From: Paraspadella gotoi
Taxonomy: Eukaryota; Chaetognatha
Reading direction: 5' to 3'
Assembly (NCBI GenBank): GCA_051294375.1
Contig: CM119263.1
Coordinates: 8,433,398 to 8,497,397 of the forward strand
DNA length: 64,000 nucleotides
This document shows positions 25,801 through 33,905 of this stretch, one piece after another (within the stretch, counting starts at the first letter, position 1; the number at the start of each line of letters is the position of its first letter). Under the pieces are notes generated by a model. It searched no databases and was not told the origin of the DNA. It worked only from the letters and a program-made list of their open reading frames with translations. Position numbers and translations under genes: made by a program.

Positions 25801-28800
25801 TCCGAGACAGAGCGAGGCCGCCCCATGAGCACGCCGTCCTCTCGTCGCTCCTCGCGCGCCAACACGCCGTCCTCGTCGCGCCACCGACGCCGCCAACGTG
25901 GCGGCGTTGTTTCGGCCGCCAACTCTCGCTCCGCCACCCCTGAATCTCGTCGCCATCGCGCCACACTTCCAGACCAGTCGGCCTTCCTCCCTTTATCGGC
26001 CCTTCCTCGTCCCCTTTTCGATCCCCGACCCGCCGTGTCGAAATTTCCCGGCTCCTCCCTCCACCATCGTCGCCATCGTCCTTCCGCCGTCCTATCCGCC
26101 GAGCAACTCATGCGAGTAAACGCCATGCGAGCCCCACTGCCGACGCCGCTCGATGCGCGTGCCAGTCGGCGAGCGGCGACCGTGGGCGCCTCTTCGCCGA
26201 TCGCGCGTGCCAACGAGAGCGCGGCGATGGATACCGCGGACGAACGCGACGACGTCGAATCCAACGAGGCACGCGCATCATCGAAGGAGGGAGAAAGGCG
26301 GGATTCGGGTCCAGTCTCGTCGCTCTCCTCGTCTCTTCGACGTCGCCTCGCGCGTCCCCCCGACCGAAAAGCGGGGGCGAAAACGAGTAGGGCGCGGGGC
26401 GAGGAGAGCGAGGTCGTAGAGAGAAGGAGACGCGAGGAATCCAGAGAGCGAAACGAGTCGGGCCAAACAGGACAAAAACGAGTCGATGGGGAGGGACACG
26501 CTCCGAAAGGAGCCGAAGGAGGAGGAGGAGGAAACACGAAGAAGAACGAGGAGGAAGAGGAGGAGCAAGATGAAGAGGAGGAGCGCGTTGAGAGTCGCCG
26601 AAAGGGAGCGAAGCGTCGTCGGGAAGAGTCGGACCAATCAGAGACCGAGGAAACGGGTGGAGAATCAATCCGAGATCAAGACGACCTAAAGGACGACGTC
26701 GAACCGGAAACGACGACAACAACGACGACGCGTGCGGACGGAGAAGGAAAAAGAGAAAGAGCGTCCCGTTCGAAAAAGGGTTTCGTCGACGCGGACGACG
26801 ACGACAACGACGACGATCGGAACTCGTCCCTTCGTGTGTCGGTCGCTCGAAGAAGAAAGCGACGGCGACTCGATGCTTCCAGTCTTCCTTCGGCATCGGA
26901 GAACGATGACAGAGACTCCTCTCGCGAACGAAAAATACCTCGGAGAAAAACCGGATTCCGTCATTCAAACTCGGTCGACGACGAAGTAGAAGACGCCTCG
27001 ACTCTCCATCACCATATTGCGCCAGTTGAAGCTAAAGACTGTGACAGCGACGCTTGTCGCCGTTCTCAAGGTAACAAAAAAACGTCGTCCGCTCCTGTAG
27101 TAGAATTATTGCGGCTTCCGGTCTCGGTCTTGCATATGCCAACCGTTAAGATCCTAGCACCGCGAATCCTTTCAGATGAAGATGACGATCTCGATGTTGA
27201 AGAAGACGTCAAGCTCTCGGGAAGCGAGCTAAATCTTAATTCCTTACATCAACGACAACAACAACGCAGCTCGCAACCTGCGACCGAAGTAAAATCTGAA
27301 AAGGCGTATCGGACGGAAAACATCGTCTCGGCGGACAGGAAAAAATCTATATCCTCGCGAGACAAGGTCGAAGACAAGAACGAAGAATCGCGAGACAAAG
27401 TACAACGACCGCGCCTCTCTATCGACGCCGCCTCTGAGTCATCGTCCTCCCTCGAATACTCGTCCTCCTCCCCCCCTCGACGCCCCGCCACGAGAACGAC
27501 GCCGTCTTTCCCCCCTCCTCCTCATCGTGGCGCCGCCGGCGTTGTTACTCGGCGTTCTCTCTCCTCGTCTTCCTCCTCGGTGCCACGCAGGCGCGGCTTC
27601 GCCGCCGCCGCCGCCGCCGACATGCGAGCCTACAGCGACGAACGACGATCGCGACGACCGAGGAAATCTTCGTCGGGATCGTCCTCGATTGCGAAGCCGA
27701 CGTGGATGACGACGATGACGAGCGACGACGAACACGAAGACGATAAACTCGTCGTCGGTTCGGTTGCGTCGTCGTCCTCATCGTCCTCCTTTAGGCCGAA
27801 AGCGTTTGACACGGAAAGCGAAATGGCGGAGGAAGCGAGTCGTGCAGAAAGCGAGACTATGCCCGACACGAAATCTTGCACGAACGTTAAGGCCGTTGCG
27901 GAGACGGAGAATAGAGAGGGCGATGATGCGACAACTCCCGAACCGACGACCTCTAATTCAGCACCGCTTCCGTCGCTCGTTTCAACGCCACAATCTCCTC
28001 TGGCCGCCGATCCCCCGCCGCCGTCCCCACCGACAACTATGGGTATTTCGCCGCCCGGCATTCAGGTCAAGAAGCCCGCTGTTGGGTCCATTGGCGGCGG
28101 CGCCACGAAAAAGAAGCTTTCTCTTTCCGACGTGGTGGCGTCCTTATCGGTGAAGGCGGCGTCGGCAACAAAGGAAGTATCCGAGGCTGTGTCACCGAAC
28201 TCAGAGACGGAGCCCCCGCGTCGGAGGACAATGGAGTGCGGAAGGAGGCGGTTTTTCAAGCCTCCGGCTGCTGCTGCCGCTGCCGAGACCGACAAGCGCC
28301 TCTCTCCGCCCATTACCGATGTCCTTTCCTCCCTACCCCCTCGGCCTCCAGCGCATCTCCTCTCAGTTCCTCCTCTCCTTCTAAATGCCAACTCTTCCGA
28401 TCCGCCTTCCGCGTCTTACCCCACTTCCTTGTCCGCGCTTCACGCTTCGCTCCCAGCTGCTTCCCCACCGCCCCTCTCTACCTCCCCCTCACCCGCCAAA
28501 CGGGCCCGCGGGTTCGCGCCGCTGGACGAACTGCGGATCCGGCACCGCGCCAACCCCAAGACTCAGATCGCCGCTGAACCTTACGCGCCGCCTCAGATCG
28601 GTGTCCTTTCCATCTCTCTTCTAAAAATGTCGTCACAGGCGGCCTGCGTCACTTGCGCTGCTTGCCGAAAACTGTTCACCGTGACGGGGTTTGTTGGACA
28701 CGCCCACCATCGGCTTCACATGAGCGACGATCCTCCGCCTCCCGTCGATCTCAACACCAGGTTCGTCAAGGACTTGAGCGTGAAATCGCTCGTTGCCGCT

Positions 28801-31800
28801 CCGTTTTTATTTACAGTTTAATAGGAAACCTACGTATTTATTAAGGTTGATTTTTCTTTTGCCATTGTTGTTAATTTAAATTCTCACTAGTTATTAAATT
28901 ATTTAAAATTTTTTTAAAGTTCAAAAAAAGAAATTTGGCGAAAATCCATTTTTCTTCTCAGGCTTTTGGAATTTCATCCTCCACCGGAAGCTGTTGGACA
29001 TCCAACTTCCAAAGCTGCCGCGACCCTCATTGCTGACATTTGGTCATCAATATTACGAAAGCACAACCGTAAGATCGAGGTCGTGACTGCGACGACGACG
29101 ACCCCTCCGTCAAAAGCGGCGCCAACATCTGCAGCCAGTTTCGGAGAGAGTGTCGCCGCCGCTGACGAAGCCGAAATAAGAGACGATTCGGATGCACGGG
29201 TCAAGGAGAACGTGGGAATCCAGGTGCAATATAACGAGAAATAAAATTTGAAGCCAGTTTAATTGAGGTTTTAACGTTTTCTTTTTGCCTTAGGCCTGCT
29301 TCCCCAACATGGAATTTGAGGATTCTTCATCCGACAGCGATTCGGAAACTCGGCGTGATGCCGTATTTTCCCCGACACAGCAGCATCAGGAACTGCAACA
29401 ACCGCAAATGCAACTTCGGATGCAGCAGCGGTTACTGAGCGTTGCTGCCAGTCGACAGTTGCAGCATAATCATAACATCGAAGTCATTAAAATTTCCGAA
29501 CGATACGAAGAAGGGGAAGGTGAGATATGGAAGTTTATAGATTATTTTACGTCCTAACCCTGTCTGAACTTTTTTCTAAACACGTGCTACTTTTTATAAT
29601 GTCTTTATTTTTTTCGGTTTTTCTTGGACCTTTTCAACGTCTTCTCCCCCCCCCCTCCTTTCCACAGACGATCTCGACGAGGATTTGGACGACGAGGAGG
29701 TGGACGTTTATCAGTCCGAGCGACGTCGTCGGATGATGCCAGAAAATGAAAAAAACCGGCCTCTGAGCGAAGTCAGCGATTTGGACATCATCCGCGTCGA
29801 TGCTCTCGGAAAAGAGGTTAAAAATGTTTTTTAGGATTTTCTTTCAATGATCAAGAAATGCTCCATTTTTCATTTTTTCCTTTTTTTCCCCCTTTTCTCT
29901 TCAGGACGATTCACACGCTCAGTGGAGCGACGATGAGGAACTTCTCAGTCCATCTTCTTCCTCGTCCGCCCCATTTTCCTATTGGGGCGACGACGCCGGC
30001 GGGCGCGGAGTTTTCTCCGTTCAACCCTCGACCCCGGAGCAGCCGTCTCGCCTCGCCAATGCTACACCGGCGAGAAGAACCAACTGCGGCGTTTGTCAGG
30101 GTGAGAAATTTGCTAGAGGCTTTGTAGTAATTCAAAATATTTGAAAACTGTTTCTTTCCGTCTCAGGGTGCAAGGTGCCCAACAACTGCGGAACTTGCGC
30201 CCCTTGTCGGAACAAAAATCTCAAGAAAAAATGCGTGCAGCGTCGATGTTTGGCGCTGCTCACTGATCCAAGAGGAAGGGTGAGTCTATATTTTTTTTTC
30301 ATTTGTTCTCTTTTGTATGAATATTATTAATTCCTTTTCCAAGAAATATTTGAATAATATTGATTGATATTTGATATTTTGCGTATATATTTTATTGTTA
30401 TTTGTTCTTGTGCTTAATAAATCGTAATAAAGAAGAAAAAAAATTTCAGGCAATACACGTCGAAGACTCCCCGTCTTCCGATATCAAGATCCTAGAAATA
30501 CAACTCGTTCTTCCCGAAGACGGTGATCCAGATACCGCTCCCACCGCTGCCGATTTTACCCCCGCTTCACGTGCTACAATCTCACCCAACGCCACTCTCG
30601 CCGACTCTTCCCCGCGCTACTACCCTCCTATGCAGCAGCAGCAGCAACAACAACAAAAGCAGCAACCTCAGACGCAGTTCTCGCAAAGGGCAACCCCCGT
30701 CGTCGCACAACGTTACGTTACTGGAGTAGCCGGTGAGGACTTGGGAAGGAACCGTGAGGGAATAAGTTTTTTAACGTTTGTTTATGATAATTACATAATT
30801 ACAATAATATATACATGTATTTTCATTATGGAGAAAAACAGGTGCATTTAAGTTAAATTTTAACCAAAAAAATTTTTTTCCCAAATATTTCTACTTATAT
30901 TCATAAGTCATCATCAGTGGATTAATAGAAAAATTGATATTGTAAACACTAAACAGGGCAAAAGAGAGAGAGAGAGAAATATATATAGATATAGAGAGAG
31001 AGATAACATAAATGACCATGAACATTGAACAACAACGATAATTCAAATATGTTGCGCCGCAGTGACTACCTTATCACGTGTATTTCTCGTGACGTGGCAG
31101 TACATGATTACAATAACTTTCTTAATCTTAGCCGGTGTATTTATGACACGCACTCCATCGGAATTTCGTTTTATATATATTTTTTATAGTTTTAGGATTT
31201 CCTAAAGGCAGCGCTAGCAGTCCCTTAGATTTGTGGTTTTTTCCTGTCTTAACAAATGAGCAACCAACTATATACAAGTTATGAGCATTTTTAACGCAAG
31301 TGAGACAGACCGACCGAAAAGTGACTTATCGAGTTTCTCCGCGAGTACTCGCGGCGCAACTAAAAAGAAAAAAGGTCATGAGTCACAGAGATTGTTCCCC
31401 GTTTACTCGATCCTTTTTTCTATTTATCCACTGATGATGACTTTTGAAATTAAGTCGAAATATTTGGGGGTAAAAAAGGTTTTTGTTAACTGAGCCTGTT
31501 ATTCTCCATAATGAAAATACGTTTATATTATTAAATTTATGCAGTTAAAACATATATAATTACAATTTTTAGTGGCGACTGCGCCGAAGAAGCTGCGACG
31601 CGTTCTTAACTGCGGAAATTGCGCGCCTTGTCTGACCTTAGAAAATTGCGGTAAATGCGCCACCTGCATGACGCCGGAGTGGAAGCAAAAGTGCGAGCGC
31701 CGTCGGTGAGATTTGTGGGAGATGTCCTTTCTGACTTTCTTTCCAACATTGCTGCATATGACTTATTTCTATTATCTCAGGTGCGTCCTGCTGCCTCCGC

Positions 31801-32400
31801 GGGACTGGGGTCAAAAGTCGATCGACAAGCGAAGAAAATGGGAGGAAGAGGAGGACGAGGAGCGAAAGAAGGAGGAAGAAGTGACGGTGAAAGAGGAAGA
31901 ATGGGTGGAGGAGTCGAGAAAGAGAAAGAGAGAACTCTCGTCGCCAGAGAGAGAAGGGAGACCAGTAAAGATACGAGTGAGAAAAGTAGAGGACGAGAAG
32001 GAAGTCCTAGAGGGGCAGGAGGAATTAGAAAAAGATAAGTCGGAGGAGAAAAGCGAAGCCACGTCGACCGAGGAAGAAGTCGATGATTATCGTCGGCCAA
32101 ACCAGACGGAGAAACAACGACCGGGCCTTCTCACGCGGAGTCAAAAAGTGGATATACAGGTCGGTTAATTGATTCTTTCCGGAAAGATACTTTGAAATTA
32201 TGGCTAGCCAATTAGTCAATTAATCAACTTATCCGTGATTACGTTTCTAGGTGGTCGAGTTGTCCAAACTCCACGATCTCCGTCGGTCAGAGATGATGCA
32301 GTCGGCCTGGCGGAAGTTGCGGCGCCGAACTAACGACGACGACGACGGATTCGGCGTCGTTATTCGTCGGATGACGGAAGCGAGTGGCGGTGTATCGTGA
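10022..32400 (+). CDS. giant nuclear protein with SKI/SNO/DACH-like domain, C2H2 fingers and two CXXC zinc fingers
   Basis: A 43-exon gene; the CDS adds up to 13,374 nt (about 4,457 aa) with phase preserved at every junction. Order in the protein: Asp-rich N-terminus; duplicated motif (aa 705–731 and 840–866); SKI/SNO/DACH homology-like domain (about aa 1490–1600); Lys-rich segments; C2H2 fingers (about aa 2085–2150 and 2235–2262); a 1,558-aa Ser/Pro/Glu/Arg-rich exon ending in a Cys2-His2 motif like the SMAD4-binding region of SKI; CXXC domains at about aa 4099–4137 and 4249–4285. SKI-family proteins are transcriptional co-repressors and CXXC fingers bind CpG DNA, so a chromatin-bound regulator is inferred. 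The start is the ATG at 10,022, ten codons before a GTAAGT donor. A shorter isoform or a second gene start near 22.2 kb cannot be excluded. Exon coordinates are in the block entries below. Confidence 0.75.
10052..11337 (+). other. intron 1 of the SKI–CXXC gene
   Basis: Contains an open frame at 10,328–10,735 (135 codons, with LDDFLLDLLGTDYMRFGLW) that resembles ordinary protein more than the surrounding sequence does but matches nothing I know; it could be a decayed gene fragment. The rest is AT-rich with two related 'catttgtctacatcccattt' stretches near 10,935 and 11,100. The acceptor at 11,337 has a long T run. Confidence 0.4.
12670..13028 (+). other. GC–AG intron with a hammerhead-like motif
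   Basis: Starts GCAAGA and ends CAG. Inside, 12,768–12,796 (minus strand) reads CTGATGA, GACTT, loop, AAGTC, GAAA. Also holds a GA-rich run and a G9 tract near 12,855–12,866. Confidence 0.55.
12768..12796 (-). ncRNA. hammerhead-ribozyme-like motif
   Basis: CTGATGA, stem GACTT/AAGTC, GAAA. Single copy inside the GC–AG intron. Stem III and the cleavage triplet are not evident. Confidence 0.35.
14002..15888 (+). CDS. exons 5–9 of the SKI–CXXC gene: duplicated W-LIDHEYS-RP motif
   Basis: Exons 14002–14083, 14344–14666, 14757–14838, 15363–15484, 15626–15888 (aa 705–994). Exons 5 and 7 are both exactly 82 nt, both phase 0 to 1, and encode related peptides (NWMLIDHEYSIRPHF and SWTLIDHEYSVRPDF), so this is an exon duplication. 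Exon 8 continues the second copy with GDCIVYFRDEEKQGCARTRG and a basic end; exon 9 has an AT-hook-like RGRPRKS, then a long Asp/Glu run. I do not recognise the duplicated unit. Confidence 0.75.
15035..15180 (+). repeat. 24-bp minisatellite in intron 7
   Basis: About five tandem copies of 'actatcatcgcagcaatgaatatg', the first and last imperfect. The unit is a multiple of 3 and leaves one frame open (an MTIIAAMN repeat), but it sits between a good donor (14,839) and acceptor (15,362), so I treat it as intronic. Confidence 0.85.
15978..18490 (+). CDS. exons 10–20 of the SKI–CXXC gene
   Basis: Exons 15978–16105, 16413–16487, 16586–16629, 16774–16861, 16957–17154, 17497–17589, 17667–17777, 17911–18035, 18136–18206, 18272–18360, 18433–18490 (aa 995–1354). 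Mostly small phase-1 exons with Ser/Pro/Glu-rich content. The 17911 exon has a likely helical stretch (REAIEAAMRILSEAMLNDP). The weakest junction is the acceptor at 17,496 ('acgctcaag'). Confidence 0.65.
17188..17405 (+). repeat. SINE-like interspersed repeat, copy B
   Basis: In intron 14, related in order and wording to 3888–4145 and to the reverse complement of 55142–55320: 'ggctttggaccatcagtggcg', 'aactggcgctg', 'gtcgttagg', 'aggattggctga', ending 'gaggcggtgtg'. Confidence 0.45.
18589..19920 (+). CDS. exons 21–23 of the SKI–CXXC gene: SKI/SNO/DACH homology-like domain
   Basis: Exons 18589–19081, 19485–19602, 19675–19920 (aa 1355–1640). After a Pro/Ala-rich lead, the protein reads YNDLPAIVLDGVPMIRLADI, then VLRDKNTSALRRKVQSMGL, ISERQRDLLIRYDPF and CVVVTPDVAHSVIDSYV. 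The order (Val-x-Asp/Gly turn, hydrophobic strand, Leu-x-x-Ile helix, a spaced 'S..QRD.L' helix, then a Cys and a Thr-capped final helix) fits the DACH-box fold of SKI, SnoN, SKOR and DACH. This is a family-level judgement by eye. Exon 21 must leave by a second GC donor (CAG|GCATGC) to join exon 22 in frame. Confidence 0.6.
20039..21168 (+). CDS. exons 24–28 of the SKI–CXXC gene: basic, NLS-like segments
   Basis: Exons 20039–20166, 20243–20377, 20465–20566, 20728–20913, 20987–21168 (aa 1641–1884). Exon 24 carries a Lys-rich run of about ten residues and exon 28 another, both good nuclear-localisation candidates. If the donor at 21,168 is not used, the frame runs 23 more codons to a stop at 21,238, a possible alternative C-terminus. 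Confidence 0.7.
21169..22243 (+). other. intron 28 of the SKI–CXXC gene, repeat-bearing
   Basis: No exon seen. A (TA)n run lies near 21,308–21,332. About 21,350–21,450 ('taaaccaccaaagcctgtcc…aagatagcttatttatt…attggttgtaccaatttcat') recurs inverted at about 44,118–44,215, so it is an interspersed repeat. Confidence 0.6.
22244..23996 (+). CDS. exons 29–33 of the SKI–CXXC gene: three C2H2 zinc fingers
   Basis: Exons 22244–22586, 22819–23014, 23229–23497, 23577–23776, 23852–23996 (aa 1885–2269). Exon 31 has two adjacent fingers, each C-x2-C-x12-H-x4-H (from CFDCSASF and from CLFCGKSA). Exon 33 has a third (CRIC, x12, H-x4-H). Spacing is canonical although the hydrophobic positions are partly unusual. 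Exons 29, 30 and 32 are Ser/Thr/Pro-rich linkers. Confidence 0.8.
24085..28760 (+). CDS. exon 34 of the SKI–CXXC gene: 4.7 kb exon ending in a SKI-like zinc motif
   Basis: A single 4,676-nt exon (aa 2270–3827), open throughout, dominated by Ser, Pro, Glu, Arg and Asp with poly-Asp, poly-Ser, poly-Glu and RRR runs; probably disordered. Its last 60 residues change character: AACVTCAACRKLFTVTGFV followed by GHAHH, then DPPPPVDLNTR running into exon 35 (LLEFHP). This C-x2-C…F…FV-x-H-x-H arrangement with a following amphipathic stretch is the pattern of the zinc-holding SAND-like (SMAD4-binding) domain that follows the DACH-box in SKI family members. Here the two parts are about 2,200 residues apart. 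Confidence 0.7.
28962..29816 (+). CDS. exons 35–37 of the SKI–CXXC gene
   Basis: Exons 28962–29223, 29294–29519, 29668–29816 (aa 3828–4040). Exon 35 completes the SKI-like zinc region (LLEFHPPPEAVGHP, then a likely helix TLIADIWSSILRKHN). Exon 36 is Gln-rich and exon 37 strongly acidic. Confidence 0.75.
29905..31705 (+). CDS. exons 38–41 of the SKI–CXXC gene: two CXXC zinc fingers
   Basis: Exons 29905–30100, 30167–30279, 30450–30732, 31573–31705 (aa 4041–4281). CXXC-1 spans the exon 38/39 junction: CGVCQGCKVPNNCGTCAPC, then KKKCVQRRC. CXXC-2 starts in exon 41: CGNCAPCLTLENCGKCATC, then KQKCERRRC, the last Cys coming from exon 42. All eight zinc Cys of the C-x2-C-x2-C…C-G-x-C-x2-C…C…C pattern are present in both. 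Both lack the KFGG loop of MLL/DNMT1-type domains and so look more like the short MBD1 type. CXXC domains bind CpG-containing DNA; methyl preference cannot be judged here. Confidence 0.85.
30840..31495. mobile_element. foldback element with hammerhead-like ends in intron 40
   Basis: The ends are inverted copies: minus-strand CTGATGA…GAAATATTTGGG at 30,888–30,917 and the plus-strand equivalent at 31,431–31,460, each followed by a related 'gtaaaaaaggtttt' type stretch. A second element (31,051–31,360) is nested inside, and a GA/TA-rich microsatellite lies at 30,960–31,010. Confidence 0.55.
31051..31360. mobile_element. 310 bp MITE-like element with GTTGCGCCGC inverted ends
   Basis: Begins GTTGCGCCGC and ends GCGGCGCAAC. 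A second copy lies in the opposite orientation at 46,035–46,313. The two share a 'gcgctagcagtcccttag' block, 'atgagcaaccaact', 'accgaccgaaaagtgactta' and 'gcgagtactcgcgg'. No ORF, so non-autonomous. Confidence 0.65.
31781..32400 (+). CDS. exons 42–43 of the SKI–CXXC gene: C-terminus
   Basis: Exons 31781–32159 and 32251–32400 with the TGA stop (aa 4282–4457). The first codons complete CXXC-2 (RRRCVLLPPRDW). Then comes a Glu/Lys/Arg-rich, probably coiled or disordered stretch, and a final basic exon with KLHDLRRSEMMQSAWRKLRR. Confidence 0.8.
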
Positions 32401-33905
32401 CTTATCTTTTCTTGACTCTCGTCTCTCGCCAAGGACATGGAGTGGGACAAAAACGGTCACGGAATCGCTATGACTGAGACGACTGAGACTAAATTCCTCT
32501 CTCCCCTCCCCTAATTCTTTTTGAAGCTTAACTTAACGCACGATTTCTTTGTTTTCAATTTAACCTGTATACTATTTCGTCCTATGAATATGATAAAAGA
32601 TTGCCACATAACTGTTGATTATTCTATGATAAATTATTCGTTATTATTTCTTGATTGTCGTTTTTTGTTTTTTCGTTTCGTAGTCGGAACTTAGTCACTC
32701 AAGAGAAAGAATTTAGTGTCTTTTGTCCGATTGACTATTTTCAATTGTTTACTTTTAAAAAGGAGAAAAATTAGTGTTTTTAAATCATTTGTTGTAAACG
32801 CGCCCCTCCCCCCAAGAGTGTTTATTAAGTCGACGTCGCCCAAAATGTTAAAAATGTCCGTTATAATATCTCGAACGCATAGCAAACAAAGAAGAAAGAC
32901 ATATATATATTATATATATATTATATATATATCAACATTCTTAACGAGATAGCCAGTAATTCTTGCGTTTCGCTGATTACTTCATTCTGTTTAATTAAAT
33001 TCAAAGGATTTATTAAAATTATACTGTTTAGGTAATAAGACTCAAAGAAATGCTTATAGAAATATACGATGCTCTGTCATAGGTTGAAGCCCTACTATAG
33101 CAAAGCCCCGAAATACAATATGGCAATCCTTAAAATTTACGCGTTTTATTGAAGGCATGTAGAAGCTGAAATATACGTAGGTCTGAGTAGGGAGGTTAGA
33201 CGTGTTCCAGAACAAAAAAGCAACGTGGCCTTATCCTTATTGCCACATATTTTAGCCAATCAGAGCGCCCAAAGCGATTTTGAGAATTGCATTACCACCT
33301 TTATTATTCCTTTCTCCTCAAATAGATTGTTTTTATAATTGCTTCTTGATTATTTTTTTGGGGAAAAAGCTAATCCTTAAAACGCGTTTATCATTAGCAA
33401 ATAGTTTTGTAAAAGTTATATTCTCAATTTTGCTTAATAAATGGCAAAAAAGATTTTCTGTTAACTAAATTGGTCTACTCACCTCAACGATTTCTAAATC
33501 GGGTTTAGATTCCTAATAGGAGTTCCCCTCGTCCAATCAGCGATCTTGTTTTGAGAAATGAGGAATCGTATGGACCAATGACAGACCGCATCGTGGCGTG
33601 CTGTCCAGCTGAGGCTCGAACTACAAAACCGGTGTTGTACCGTTCGTTTTCACCAGTGTATTTAATAATTATTTTAGTATTAAATATTCAGAATACGTTT
33701 TGTTATAAGACTCCTATATTATGCATGATTTTAGCCATAGTTCGCGTCGCTTTAGTTTTTCTTCTCCGATTCAAAATCATCTTAGTTAATTCATTTGCAT
33801 CTGATCTACTGTCTGTCAAAATTTTATTCCCCAGTTAATTTAACGATTAATTTTGATATTAAGTAAACTTAGAAGAACATATTTTAACTCGATAAAACCA
33901 AAAAA
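32401..33905. promoter_or_regulatory. intergenic region with CCAAT boxes upstream of PDIA4
   Basis: No gene seen. CCAAT boxes occur at 33,256–33,260, 33,533–33,537 and 33,575–33,579 in GC-richer patches, a plausible PDIA4 promoter. I checked for the ER-stress element CCAAT-N9-CCACG and none of the three fits. A (TA)n tract lies near 32,900–32,930. Confidence 0.4.

Noticed and set aside
25584-26968. Long minus-strand ORFs (up to 317 codons) opposite exon 34
   Set aside because: Mirror of the Arg/Ser/Glu-rich coding strand; GC-rich codon bias leaves the antisense open. The plus-strand frame connects in phase with exons on both sides.
33575-33600. ER stress response element upstream of PDIA4
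   Set aside because: CCAAT is present but the required CCACG nine bases on is CATCG; consensus not met.
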